Assembly: GCF_014636175.1 (NCBI RefSeq)
Contig: NZ_BMDW01000001.1
Coordinates: 62,001 to 126,000 of the forward strand
Source of the DNA: Sphingomonas psychrolutea
Lineage (GTDB): Bacteria > Pseudomonadota > Alphaproteobacteria > Sphingomonadales > Sphingomonadaceae
Direction of reading: 5' to 3'
Length of the DNA stretch: 64,000 nucleotides
A program made the translations under genes and the position numbers. Position 1 is the stretch's first letter; every line of letters begins with the position of its first letter. Under the pieces are notes generated by a model. It was not told where the DNA came from. It did not search any database and saw only the letters and a list, made by a program, of their open reading frames with translations. This document shows, piece by piece, positions 51,056 through 61,084 of the stretch.

Positions 51056-51810
51056 GAGCTGTCGAGCATCCGCTCCAAAGCCCCTTGTGCGGCTGCCTCG
51101 ACGCGGGCGCGCTCGGCGTCGTCAGCAATCCCTTCGAACACCGATCCGATGAACGCGCGGAGCAACAGCGCCTTGGCTTCGGCGGGGGCAATCCCGCGCG
51201 AGGCGAGGTAGAACAATGCATTCGCGTCCAACTCGCCAACCGTCGCGCCGTGCGCGCACTTCACATCGTCGGCATAGATTTCAAGTTCAGGCTTGGCATT
51301 GGCGGTGGCGGTGCGCGTCAGCAGCATCGCTTTCACCGATTGCGATGCATCGGTCTTCTGCGCATGCCGCGCGACCGCGACCTTGCCGAGATACGACCCC
51401 GTCGCGCGCCCGCCCAGCACCGAACGCACAACCTGGTTGGAGGTCGAGTTCGGCTCGATATGGTTGAGCGTGGTGACGATCTCGAGCGTCTGCGCGCCAC
51501 CACCGAGCATCGCCGCGCCGAGTTCGAAGTGCGAACCTTCGTGACACGTCACGTCGATGGTCACGCGACCGAGCTGGCCACCGGTGTTGAGCACGTGGAA
51601 GGTTGCGGTGGCGCCCTCGCGCAGGATCACGCGGTAATCGCGAATCGCGACGGCGTCGGTCGCGGCATCCTGCACGATGACGCGCGACACCTGCGTGCCA
51701 GCCGGAACGTCGATCACGTCGGCGGCCGCGACGGGCCAGACCGAGGCGACGGCTTCGAGATCGGAATAGCGCCAAGCCTCATCGCGGCGCGTTGGAAGGG
51801 CAACGCTCAT
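50986..51810 (-). CDS. sufD: Fe-S assembly scaffold protein SufD
   Basis: A 274-aa beta-helix protein of the SufBCD scaffold. ATG 51810 gives a start at MSVALPTRRDEAWRYSDLEA, typical of SufD. Core signatures are LEIVTTLNHIEPNSTSNQVV RSVLGGRATGSYLGKVAVAR across two runs, KPELEIYADDVKCAHGATVG and LFYLASRGIAPAEAKALLL. It is shorter than E. coli SufD (about 420 aa), as in other alphaproteobacteria. The final 25 residues (LSQREREGVRSAKPSGKGEG) come from inserted REP sequence. Confidence 0.94.
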   Translation of the reverse strand: MSVALPTRRDEAWRYSDLEAVASVWPVAAADVIDVPAGTQVSRVIVQDAATDAVAIRDYRVILREGATATFHVLNTGGQLGRVTIDVTCHEGSHFELGAAMLGGGAQTLEIVTTLNHIEPNSTSNQVVRSVLGGRATGSYLGKVAVARHAQKTDASQSVKAMLLTRTATANAKPELEIYADDVKCAHGATVGELDANALFYLASRGIAPAEAKALLLRAFIGSVFEGIADDAERARVEAAAQGALERMLDSSLSQREREGVRSAKPSGKGEGDL

Positions 51811-51812
51811 TG

Positions 51813-51921
51813 CCTCCCCTCCCTGGAAGGGAGGGGTCGGGGGTGGGTCGGTATGAGGAGCGCGGTCTGCCCGAACAACGGGCCGACCCACCCCCAGCCC
51901 CTCCCTTCCAGGGAGGGGAGG
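51813..51921. repeat. REP-like inverted pair between sufC and sufD
   Basis: Two mirrored units (CCTCCCCTCCCTGGAAGGGA and onward at 51813-51836, and its complement ending at 51921) face each other through GGGTGGGTCGG / CCGACCCACCC arms. The element takes up nearly the whole gap between sufC and sufD. Confidence 0.85.
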
Positions 51922-51937
51922 AAACAGGAGAAAGCGC

Positions 51938-52681
<744 letters not shown>

Positions 52682-52778
52682 TAAAATTTCTCGCAACTGA
52701 GATGGACTTCAAGCCGCACCGTCCGAGGCGCGGTGGACCGCGGCACACGGCCGGAGTGTCGAGTGAACGTGGTGCGTC

Positions 52779-53168
52779 TCACAACGCCTTCCCCGAGCAT
52801 TGCCGCAGATATTGTGTGCGGAAATACCCCAGCATGTCCTGCTCCGACTGATCGAGCACGCGCTGATCGGCGAGCGCTTCGGTACGGTCGACAAGACTTT
52901 CGGCGACGAGGGTGAGGCTTTGCTCGGTATCGACCTTGGCTTCTTTGGCGTGCAGCACGCGACGCCGTTCCGCGAGCTCGACGCGCGCCGCCGCGATCGC
53001 GCGCTGCTCCTGATAGGAGACGAGCAGAAACTGGCTGTGGCGTTTGTTGGCAGCGACGACGGTGTTGGTCACCGCGGTACGATCGCACTTGGCGATCGAC
53101 ACGACGAGGCTTTCGAAATCCATCGCGTCGGACGGCGGCACCGCCATAAGGGCAAGCGCCGCGATCAT
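52779..53168 (-). CDS. Unknown protein inserted between sufB and sufC
   Basis: A 129-aa frame whose ATG overlaps the sufB stop by 4 nt. The N-terminus ([20 protein letters not shown]) looks like a short signal peptide. The rest is a predicted long helix or coiled coil with two cysteines ([10 protein letters not shown] and [10 protein letters not shown]). It is not a known Suf factor. A secreted product in a cytosolic Fe-S operon is unexpected, so either the coupling is accidental or the signal prediction is wrong. Confidence 0.7.
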   Translation of the reverse strand: MIAALALMAVPPSDAMDFESLVVSIAKCDRTAVTNTVVAANKRHSQFLLVSYQEQRAIAAARVELAERRRVLHAKEAKVDTEQSLTLVAESLVDRTEALADQRVLDQSEQDMLGYFRTQYLRQCSGKAL

Positions 53169-54652
53169 CCGACCGATCCCTCGAGGCTGATGCTCAACAG
53201 CTTCTGCGCCTCGACCGCGAATTCCATCGGCAGTTGCTGCAGCACTTCCTTGGCAAAGCCGTTGACGATCAGTGCCACCGCGCTCTCCGAATCGAGCCCG
53301 CGCTGCATCGCGTAGAACATCTGGTCGTCGCTGATCTTCGAAGTCGTCGCCTCATGCTCGATCTGCGCCGATGGATTGCGCACTTCGATATAGGGCACGG
53401 TGTGTGCGCCGCACTGGTCGCCGAGCAGCAGACTGTCGCACTGGGTGAAGTTGCGCACGCCCTCGGCGGTCGGCGCGACACGCACCAGCCCGCGATAGGT
53501 GTTGTCGCTGCGCCCGGCGGAAATGCCCTTCGACACGATCGTCGAACGGCTGCCCTTGCCGAGATGGATCATCTTGGTGCCGGTATCGGCCTGCTGGCGA
53601 TTGTTGGTGACGGCGACCGAATAGAATTCGCCGACGCTATTCTCGCCCGCAAGCACGCACGATGGGTACTTCCACGTGATCGCACTGCCAGTCTCGACTT
53701 GTGTCCACGAAACCTTTGAGTTCTTGCCCTGGCAGAGCGCGCGCTTGGTGACGAAATTGTAGATTCCGCCCTTGCCCTCGGCATCGCCGGGATACCAATT
53801 CTGCACGGTCGAATATTTGATCTCGGCATCGTCCAGGATGACCAGCTCGACCACCGCGGCATGCAGCTGATTCTCGTCGCGCATCGGCGCGGTGCAGCCT
53901 TCGAGATAGGAGACATACGCCCCCTTGTCGGCGATGATCAGCGTGCGTTCGAACTGCCCGGTATTTTCGGCATTGATGCGGAAATAGGTCGACAAATCCA
54001 TCGGGCAGCGCACGCCCTCCGGGATATAAACGAAGGTCCCGTCGCTGAAGACCGCGCAGTTGAGCGCCGCGAAATAATTGTCATGCTGCGGCACGACCTT
54101 GCCGAGCCATTTGCGGACGAGATCGGGATATTCCTTGATCGCTTCGGAAATCGACCGGAAGATCACGCCCGCGCTTTCCAGCTCCTTGCGGAAGGTGGTC
54201 GCGACCGACACGGAGTCGAACACCGCGTCGACGGCGACACGGCGCTTGGGGGTTCCGTCCTCGTTCAGTTCCTCGACCCCGGCGAGCAGCTTTTGCTCGG
54301 CAATCGGGATACCGAGCTTTTCATAGACGCGCAGGATTTCGGGATCGACCTCGTCGAGCGAGCCAAGCTTGGGCTTGGCCTTGGGCTCGGCGTAATAATA
54401 GGCGTCCTGATAATCGATCGGGTCCATCCGGAGCTTGGCCCAATCGGGCGTCTCCAGCGTCAGCCACAGGCGATACGCCTTCAGCCGCCAGTCGAGCATC
54501 CATGCGGGCTCGCCCTTCTTGGCCGAGATGAAGCGGACGGTGTCTTCGCTCAGCCCCTTGGGCGCGAATTCCTGCTCAATGTCGGAATGAAAACCCCATT
54601 CGTACGACTTGTTCGCGGCCTCATAGGCTTCGGCGTTCTTGAGGTCTTCCAT
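53165..54652 (-). CDS. sufB: Fe-S assembly scaffold protein SufB
   Basis: A 495-aa core scaffold. Signatures are [47 protein letters not shown] across two runs, [80 protein letters not shown] and [20 protein letters not shown]. The length is typical. Its ATG shares one base with the stop of the Rrf2 regulator gene (TAATG). Confidence 0.97.
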   Translation of the reverse strand: MEDLKNAEAYEAANKSYEWGFHSDIEQEFAPKGLSEDTVRFISAKKGEPAWMLDWRLKAYRLWLTLETPDWAKLRMDPIDYQDAYYYAEPKAKPKLGSLDEVDPEILRVYEKLGIPIAEQKLLAGVEELNEDGTPKRRVAVDAVFDSVSVATTFRKELESAGVIFRSISEAIKEYPDLVRKWLGKVVPQHDNYFAALNCAVFSDGTFVYIPEGVRCPMDLSTYFRINAENTGQFERTLIIADKGAYVSYLEGCTAPMRDENQLHAAVVELVILDDAEIKYSTVQNWYPGDAEGKGGIYNFVTKRALCQGKNSKVSWTQVETGSAITWKYPSCVLAGENSVGEFYSVAVTNNRQQADTGTKMIHLGKGSRSTIVSKGISAGRSDNTYRGLVRVAPTAEGVRNFTQCDSLLLGDQCGAHTVPYIEVRNPSAQIEHEATTSKISDDQMFYAMQRGLDSESAVALIVNGFAKEVLQQLPMEFAVEAQKLLSISLEGSVG

Positions 54653-55065
54653 TATGCAGGTATCCCAGACAGGCTAGCGAGCGAAACACCGCCGAGCGCA
54701 CCGCGCACCGCGCCGTTGACGACATTCCAATGCGGCTTCACGCGGCAATCACCCTCAAGTGCGCAGTCGTGACGACCTTCGTCGACGCACGTCGTCAGCG
54801 CGATCGGCCCTTCGACCGCCTCGATGATCTCGGCGAGCGAAATCGCGGCAGCCGGGCGCGACAGGCGGAACCCGCCACCGGTGCCGCGCGCGCTCTCGAT
54901 CAGCCCCCCCGCCGACAAGCGGCTCACCAGTTTCTGCACGGTGGGCAGCGGCAGACCGGTTTCCTCGGCCAGCGTGGTCGCGTTGAGCCGGCACGACGAT
55001 CCGCAATGCCGCGCGGCGGCGGACATCATCACGACGGCATAGTCGGCAAGGCTGGAAAGACGCAT
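54652..55065 (-). CDS. Rrf2-family Fe-S-sensing regulator of the suf operon
   Basis: A 137-aa winged-helix regulator starting [20 protein letters not shown]. The HTH is in [40 protein letters not shown] across two runs. Three cysteines in [20 protein letters not shown] (C-x7-C-x5-C) are likely Fe-S ligands, as in IscR. It heads the suf series and has a perfect inverted repeat directly upstream, so it probably represses the operon when clusters are sufficient. Confidence 0.93.
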   Translation of the reverse strand: MRLSSLADYAVVMMSAAARHCGSSCRLNATTLAEETGLPLPTVQKLVSRLSAGGLIESARGTGGGFRLSRPAAAISLAEIIEAVEGPIALTTCVDEGRHDCALEGDCRVKPHWNVVNGAVRGALGGVSLASLSGIPA

Positions 55066-55071
55066 GAAATC

Positions 55072-55096
55072 CAATCGGAGCGGATTGCTCCGATTG
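55072..55096. promoter_or_regulatory. Operator candidate for the suf Rrf2 regulator
   Basis: A perfect 10-bp inverted repeat, CAATCGGAGC-N5-GCTCCGATTG, starts 7 nt upstream of the Rrf2 start codon. The position in the leader and the symmetry suit autorepression of the suf operon. Confidence 0.7.
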
Positions 55097-55146
55097 CAAA
55101 TGGGGGTCCGCCCGAGTCGGGTCAACCCCCCTTTGCTCGCTCGGCG

Positions 55147-56001
55147 CTAGGTCCCGCTGATCAACGGCCCGACAACGCCATCCAGCGCCAGCCGCCCCGA
55201 AATCGTCAAGCGCGCCAGCACATTCGGCTCGGCACAGATTTGCCGCGGGGTGAGGCCGGTGAACTGCTTGATCTCGCGGATCATGTGCGATTGATCGTAA
55301 AAGCCGCGATCGACCGCATCGTTGACGGTTTCCTCCCCCGCGACCAACGCAACCGCCGCGCGCAACGCGCGATATTTGCGCGCCAGCAGCTTTGGCGGGA
55401 AACCGTAGAGCGCATTGCACTTGCGTTCGATCTGCCGCCGCGACAGCCCGGTCGCCCCGATCAGGCACGCCATTTCGGGCGAGGGCGTTGCCGCCAGCCA
55501 GGCTTCGACATGCTGCACGAACGGCGCTGGCCGGACGCCGGCACTGATCCGATCGCGGATCAGCGCCTCGACCAGTTGCGCGCGCGCTGCGACGCCCTGC
55601 ACTCGTGCGAGCGCCGCGCTCGCCACCGCCAGGCGTCGCGCGCCGAACACGAGATCGGCATCGATCACGCGATTGAGCATCGTCGAGGCATCCACCCCGA
55701 CGATCGCCGCCCACCCCGCTGCGGTCAGTCCAAGGCCGAAGATCGCGACCGGCCCCTCGGCGCGGACGCGCACCGCCCCACTCGTCGGGCCGACGACATG
55801 AACATCGGGCGCGTCCTGCGTGGTCCCATCGGCGAAGCAATAGCTGCCGTGACCCGCCGACAGGCGAAAGCGCAATTGCGCATTGTCGGCGCGCTCAACG
55901 TCCTCGAACATCGGCACATTGGCGGAAAAATCATAAAATAAAGTGACATAGTCGACGAGATCGGCTGCGGGAACGACATAGTCCAGCTCGATTTCGACCA
56001 C
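55147..56001 (-). CDS. AraC-family transcriptional regulator
   Basis: A 284-aa regulator. The C-terminal double HTH is visible in CLIGATGLSRRQIERKCNAL YGFPPKLLARKYRALRAAVA across two runs and in VNDAVDRGFYDQSHMIREIK QFTGLTPRQIC. The N-terminal ligand domain (VEIELDYVVPAADLVDYVTL) resembles DUF6597-type AraC proteins. GTG 56001 is chosen since GGGGG lies upstream; the frame stays open to a TTG at 56139 but codon use there is poor. Target genes are unknown. It is divergent from pyrD. Confidence 0.85.
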   Translation of the reverse strand: MVEIELDYVVPAADLVDYVTLFYDFSANVPMFEDVERADNAQLRFRLSAGHGSYCFADGTTQDAPDVHVVGPTSGAVRVRAEGPVAIFGLGLTAAGWAAIVGVDASTMLNRVIDADLVFGARRLAVASAALARVQGVAARAQLVEALIRDRISAGVRPAPFVQHVEAWLAATPSPEMACLIGATGLSRRQIERKCNALYGFPPKLLARKYRALRAAVALVAGEETVNDAVDRGFYDQSHMIREIKQFTGLTPRQICAEPNVLARLTISGRLALDGVVGPLISGT

Positions 56002-56302
56002 CGCCAATCGCCCCCGCTTTGTGCCGAAGCAGCGTAACCTGTTCCCTGCACAAAGAAAAGTGGCCCGGCCAGACAGGCTGGCCGAGCCAAAGGAAAGAAG
56101 CCGCCGTGCAGCAGCCTCTTGGGTCGCGCCACCCTTCAACCACGTTCATGCAATGCCGTATTGTATGGAGTCGCCACAAAACCGCGCGAGATCGCTACCA
56201 TTTCGGCTTTTTGCTTTCTGCGGTCTTCGTGCCAAGCCGCCGCGCCCGATAGAGGCCACCGCCCTTTGACCTTGCCCCGCACCAATGCCATCAGCGCGGG
56301 CG

Positions 56303-57337
56303 ATGCTTTTTTCATTCCTCCGCCCCGTTGTGTTCATGCTCGAGGCGGAGCGTGCGCATGCCCTCACGATCCGGCTGCTTGCGGCGACCCCGCGCCTTCC
56401 GCATGCACGCGGTGCCGCCAGTTTGCGAACCACGGTCGCGGGCCTGGACTTCCCCAACCCGGTCGGGCTGGCGGCAGGGGTCGACAAGGACGGCCGCGCG
56501 ATCGACGGGTTTTTCGGACTCGGCTTCGGCAGCGTCGAGATCGGCACGCTGACGCCGCTGCCCCAGCCCGGCAACCCGCAGCCGCGGCTGTTCCGGCTGG
56601 TCGAGGATGCGGCGGTGATCAACCGCATGGGCTTCAACAATGGTGGGATCGAGGCCGCATTACCGCGCGCCCTGGCCGCAAAGCGGCGCGGAATCCTCGG
56701 CATCAATGTCGGCGCGAACAAGGACGCCACCGACCGCATCGCCGATTATGTGTATGGCGTGACGGTGGCGGCGCAAGTCGCGGATTATATCACCGTCAAT
56801 ATCAGCTCCCCCAACACGCCGGGCTTGCGCGATTTGCAGCATGGCTCGGAGCTGACCGACCTGCTCGCCGCGTGCGACGCGGCGCGGCGGGCGCCGATCG
56901 CGCGCCCGCGCCTCTTCTTAAAGGTCGCGCCCGATCTCGACGCCACAGCGATCGACGCGATCGCCCGCGCCGCGGTCGAGCACCATATCGACGCGCTGAT
57001 CGTCAGCAACACGACCGTGTCGCGCCCCGCGCTCCGCTCCCCTTATGCGGGCGAAGGCGGCGGCTTGTCGGGCGCCCCGCTCGCCACTCTCGCGCGCCTG
57101 CGCCTCGCCGATTTCCGCAGCGCGACCGGCGGCACGATGCCGTTGATTTCGGTCGGTGGAATCGACAGCGCTGACGAAGCCTATGCCCGCATTCGCAGCG
57201 GGGCGAGTCTCGTGCAGCTGTACACGGCGCTGGTCTATCACGGCCCCGGCCTGGCGCGCCGCATCGTGCGCGGTCTTGCCGCCAACCTGAAGCGCGACGG
57301 CTTCGCCTCGGTCGCCGAAGCGGTCGGCACTGGTTGA
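56303..57337 (+). CDS. pyrD: Dihydroorotate dehydrogenase (quinone), class 2
   Basis: A 344-aa FMN enzyme of pyrimidine synthesis that passes electrons from dihydroorotate to quinone at the membrane. The N-terminal amphipathic helix (FLRPVVFMLEAERAHALTIR) marks class 2. Signatures are NPVGLAAGVDKDGRAIDGFF, GFGSVEIGTLTPLPQPGNPQ PRLFRL across two runs, INRMGFNNGG, NISSPNTPGLRDLQ with the catalytic Ser, FLKVAPDLD and ISVGGIDSADEAYARIRSGA. ATG 56285 is an alternative start. Confidence 0.96.
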   Translation: MLFSFLRPVVFMLEAERAHALTIRLLAATPRLPHARGAASLRTTVAGLDFPNPVGLAAGVDKDGRAIDGFFGLGFGSVEIGTLTPLPQPGNPQPRLFRLVEDAAVINRMGFNNGGIEAALPRALAAKRRGILGINVGANKDATDRIADYVYGVTVAAQVADYITVNISSPNTPGLRDLQHGSELTDLLAACDAARRAPIARPRLFLKVAPDLDATAIDAIARAAVEHHIDALIVSNTTVSRPALRSPYAGEGGGLSGAPLATLARLRLADFRSATGGTMPLISVGGIDSADEAYARIRSGASLVQLYTALVYHGPGLARRIVRGLAANLKRDGFASVAEAVGTG

Positions 57338-57369
57338 CGTAGCGTCCCCGACCGTTACCGTTCGCGGCC

Positions 57370-59115
57370 ATGAACAAGCTGCTCCTCGCCTTCCCACTGT
57401 TGTTACTCGCGCCCGTCGTGGCGGAGGCGAAGCGCACCCCGCCCAAGGCCGCCACCAGCCTCGGCATGATCAGCGCCGCCGACCCGCGCGCCGCTGCGGC
57501 AGGCGTCGAAATCCTGCGCAAGGGCGGCAGCGCGACCGATGCCGCGATCGCTACGATGCTCGCGCTTAACGTCGTCGAGCCGCAGAGCAGTGGCATCGGC
57601 GGCGGCAGTTTCATGGTCTATCACGATGCGGCGACCGGCAAGCTTGCGAGCTTCGACGGGCGCGAGCAGGCCCCTGCTGCTGCTGATGCGCAATGGTTTT
57701 ACGGTGCCGACGGCAAGCCGCTGCCGGTCTTCACCGCGATTCCCGGCGGGCGCAGCGTCGGCGTGCCCGGGAATATTCGGATGATGGCGCTGGCGCATCA
57801 ACGCTATGGCAAGCTGCCCTGGGCCAGCCTGTTCGGCCCGGCGATCAAGCTGGCGCGCGACGGCTTCGCGGTCAGCCCGCGGCTGCACGGCGGGATCGGC
57901 AATTATGGCAACCATATTGACCCGTGGGCGAAGGCGCATTTCTTCGCGAGCGATGGCAAAGCGGTCGCGACCGGCACGATCCTGAAGAATCCCGAACAAG
58001 CCGCCTTGTTCACCGCGATCGCCACCAAAGGCCCGAACGCTTTCTATACCGGGCCGGTCGCCGCGAAGATCGTCGCCACGGTCAATGGCGCGAGCAAGAA
58101 CCCGTCGAAAATGACGCTCGCCGATCTCGCCAACTACCGCGCCAAGGAACGTGCCCCCGTGTGCGGCACGTACCGCGTCTACAAGATCTGCGGCATGGGC
58201 CCGCCGTCATCTGGCGGGATCGCGGTGCTGATGATCCTCAAGCAGCTCGAACGTTTCGACATGGCGGCGCTGGGCAAGGATTCGCCGGTCGCGTGGCACC
58301 TCTTTGCCGAATCGTCGCGGCTCGCTTATGCCGATCGCGACCTGTACCTTGGCGATCCCGATCATGTGACGGTGCCGGTCAAAGGCTTGCTCGACCCGAC
58401 CTATCTCGCCGCACGCTCGGCGCTGATCTCGCCCGAACGCAGCATCACCGCGATCGCCGCCGGCACGCCCCCCGGTGCCCCACCGCGCGTCGCCGCCCCC
58501 AATGCCGACGTCCCCGGCACGACCGATCTTGTCGCGGTCGACCGGCGCGGCAATGTCGCCGAAGTCACGACGACGATCGAAAGCTCATTCGGCTCCGGCC
58601 TGTCGGTCGAGGGGACGATGCTCAACAATCAGCTGACCGATTTCGATTTTGTCCCCGCCAAGGGCGGCTATCTCGTCGCCAACCGCGTGCAGGGCGGCAA
58701 GCGTCCGCGCAGCTCGATGTCGCCGACGATCGTGTACGGCCCCGACGGCAAGGTCCGCATCGCGATTGGCGCGGCGGGCGGATCGACGATCATCGCGCAA
58801 GTTGCAAAAGCGCTCGTCGCGGTGCTCGACTGGAAAATGCCGGCGCAGGATGCGATCGGGCTTGGCTTGCTCTATGCGCCACAGCGCAACGCGATCGCCG
58901 AAAAGGGCACGCAGCTCGATGCGATGGTCCCCGCGCTGCAAGCGCTGGGCGAGCAAGTGTTCAGCGCGCCGCTCGGCCTGAAAGCCAATGCGATCGAGCG
59001 CGTGAACGGTCAGTGGATCGGGGCCGCCGATCCGCGCAGCGAGGGCGTCGCGATCCGTGAGGATGGCCAGACCACGCAGATCGTCCGCCAGATCGCGGTT
59101 CGCCCGCCCGAATAA
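57370..59115 (+). CDS. ggt: Gamma-glutamyltransferase
   Basis: A 581-aa periplasmic Ntn-hydrolase that cleaves glutathione and transfers the gamma-glutamyl group. It has a signal peptide (MNKLLLAFPLLLLAPVVAEA). Features are GGSATDAAIATMLALNVVEP, SSGIGGGSFMVYHDAATGKL, the substrate Arg region FDGREQAPAAAD, and the self-cleavage site with the nucleophilic Thr in VPGTTDLVAVDRRGNVAEVT. NNQLTDFDF and SSMSPTIVYGPDGKV follow in the small subunit. The length is typical. It starts 33 nt after pyrD. Confidence 0.95.
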   Translation: MNKLLLAFPLLLLAPVVAEAKRTPPKAATSLGMISAADPRAAAAGVEILRKGGSATDAAIATMLALNVVEPQSSGIGGGSFMVYHDAATGKLASFDGREQAPAAADAQWFYGADGKPLPVFTAIPGGRSVGVPGNIRMMALAHQRYGKLPWASLFGPAIKLARDGFAVSPRLHGGIGNYGNHIDPWAKAHFFASDGKAVATGTILKNPEQAALFTAIATKGPNAFYTGPVAAKIVATVNGASKNPSKMTLADLANYRAKERAPVCGTYRVYKICGMGPPSSGGIAVLMILKQLERFDMAALGKDSPVAWHLFAESSRLAYADRDLYLGDPDHVTVPVKGLLDPTYLAARSALISPERSITAIAAGTPPGAPPRVAAPNADVPGTTDLVAVDRRGNVAEVTTTIESSFGSGLSVEGTMLNNQLTDFDFVPAKGGYLVANRVQGGKRPRSSMSPTIVYGPDGKVRIAIGAAGGSTIIAQVAKALVAVLDWKMPAQDAIGLGLLYAPQRNAIAEKGTQLDAMVPALQALGEQVFSAPLGLKANAIERVNGQWIGAADPRSEGVAIREDGQTTQIVRQIAVRPPE

Positions 59116-59162
59116 TCCTATCCGCGTAGCCGAACACGGCACGCCCGCCCCGGGAGAGACCC

Positions 59163-60959
59163 TTGACCAAGACCGTCCGTCGCCTCGAACAGTTCCCCAA
59201 CCTTGTCGCCATGTTCCTCACGCGTGCCACAGAAAAAGGCGAAGCGCCGTTCCTGTGGCACAAAGCGGGCGGCGTCTGGGTGTCGCGCAGCTGGGCCGAG
59301 ACCGCACGGCAGGTCGCGAGCATCGCCGCTGGCCTCAAGGCGATCGGGCTGGAAAGCGGCGACCGCGTCATGCTGGTCAGCGAAAACCGCCCCGAATGGT
59401 GCATCGCCGATCTCGCGATCATGGCGGCGGGGTGCATCACCGTGCCGACCTACATCACCAATACCGAGCGCGACCACACGCACATCATCGAGAATTCGGG
59501 TGCGAAGGCGGTGATCGTCTCGACCGCGAAGCTCGCCAAAACCCTCCTCCCCGCCGCGATCCGCGCGAGCAGCGCGAAGATCGTCATCGGCATCGAGGAA
59601 TTGCGCGCGACGCAATCGGGTGCGCTCGAATTCCACCAGTGGAACACGCTGCTCGCCGAACATGCCGCCGACCCCGCGAGCATCGTCGCCACCGCGCGGC
59701 GCGAGGATACCGCGTGCATCATCTACACCAGCGGCACCGGCGGCGCGCCGCGCGGGGTGATGCAGCATCACGGCGCGATCCTGCACAACGTCAATGGCTG
59801 CTGCACCGTCATCTCGGAGGATTTCGGCTGGGACGACGAGATTTTCCTGTCGTTCCTGCCGCTCAGCCACGCTTACGAACATACTGGCGGGCAATATTTC
59901 CCGATCGGGCTGGGCGCACAAATCTATTATAGCGAGGGCCTCGACAAGCTTGCCGCCAATATGGAGGACGTCCGACCGACGATGATGATCGTCGTGCCGC
60001 GCCTGTTCGAAGTGCTGCGCACGCGCATTTCGAAGGCAGTCGAGAAGCAAGGCAAGCTCTCACGCTTCCTGCTCGCCCGCGCGCAAGTGCTGGGCGCGAA
60101 GAAGGCGGCGGGCAATGCCGGTCTGCTCGACCGCCCGATGGACTTGCTCCTCGGCGCGACGCTGCGCCCAAAGGTCGCGCAGCGCTTCGGCGGGCGGATC
60201 AAGGCGCTGGTCGCGGGCGGCGCGCCACTGACGCCCGAAATCGGCACCTTCTTCGAAGCGATCGGCGTCACCGTCCTGCAAGGCTATGGCCAGACCGAGG
60301 CCGCCCCCGTCATCTCGTGCAATCGCCCCAAGGTCGGGCTCAAGATGGACACGGTCGGGCCACCTTTGGTCGACACCGAAGTGCGCATCGCCGAGGATGG
60401 CGAAATCCTGGTGCGCGGCGAGCTGGTCATGAAGGGCTATTGGCGCAACGACGCCGAGACCGCGCGCGTGCTCAAGGACGGCTGGCTCCACACCGGCGAT
60501 ATCGGGCTGATCGACGCAAAGGGCCGGATCAAGATCACCGACCGCAAAAAGGACATCATCGTCAACGACAAAGGCGAAAACGTCGCGCCGCAAAAGGTCG
60601 AAGGGATGCTGACGCTCCAATCCGAAATCGCGCAAGCGATGATCTTCGGCGACCGGCGGCCGTATATGGTGGCGGTGCTGGTGCCCGATCCCGACTGGAC
60701 GCAGGAATGGTGTGCCAGGGGTGGCGCTGGTTGCGACTTTAAGCAGTTGGCGGAAAACAGCGAATACCGCGCCGCGCTTGGCCTCGCCGTCGAGCGGGTC
60801 AATGCCGATCTGTCGGTCACCGAACGTATTCGCCGCTTCGTGCTCGCCGACGAACCGTTCGCGATCGAGAATGAGCAACTGACGCCGTCGCTGAAGATCC
60901 GGCGACACGTGCTGAAGGACGTGTACGGTGCGCGGCTCGAGGGGTTGTATCGGGGGTAA
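59163..60959 (+). CDS. Long-chain acyl-CoA synthetase (AMP-binding)
   Basis: A 598-aa ATP-dependent CoA ligase, probably for long-chain fatty acids. TTG 59163 follows GGGAGAG at good spacing. AMP-binding motifs are CIIYTSGTGGAPRGVMQHHG, LQGYGQTEAAPVISCNRPKV, GWLHTGDIGLIDAKGRIKIT and DRKKDIIVNDKGENVAPQKV. The form is the FAA1/ACSBG type (HGAILHNVNGCCTVI; SFLPLSHAYEHTGGQYF). It could act with the CYP153 hydroxylase elsewhere in the window by activating fatty acids from alkanes, but that link is inference. Confidence 0.93.
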   Translation: MTKTVRRLEQFPNLVAMFLTRATEKGEAPFLWHKAGGVWVSRSWAETARQVASIAAGLKAIGLESGDRVMLVSENRPEWCIADLAIMAAGCITVPTYITNTERDHTHIIENSGAKAVIVSTAKLAKTLLPAAIRASSAKIVIGIEELRATQSGALEFHQWNTLLAEHAADPASIVATARREDTACIIYTSGTGGAPRGVMQHHGAILHNVNGCCTVISEDFGWDDEIFLSFLPLSHAYEHTGGQYFPIGLGAQIYYSEGLDKLAANMEDVRPTMMIVVPRLFEVLRTRISKAVEKQGKLSRFLLARAQVLGAKKAAGNAGLLDRPMDLLLGATLRPKVAQRFGGRIKALVAGGAPLTPEIGTFFEAIGVTVLQGYGQTEAAPVISCNRPKVGLKMDTVGPPLVDTEVRIAEDGEILVRGELVMKGYWRNDAETARVLKDGWLHTGDIGLIDAKGRIKITDRKKDIIVNDKGENVAPQKVEGMLTLQSEIAQAMIFGDRRPYMVAVLVPDPDWTQEWCARGGAGCDFKQLAENSEYRAALGLAVERVNADLSVTERIRRFVLADEPFAIENEQLTPSLKIRRHVLKDVYGARLEGLYRG

Positions 60960-61084
60960 AACACGGCGTGTTCGGGCCGCGGCCTGTCCGCAACCCAATC
61001 TGGTAGAGACTGCGTCCGACAATCGCTTGCTTGAGTTCGCCTGCGCTCTTCTGGCAAGGGAGGCATGCGCTAACGATCGTGCGC

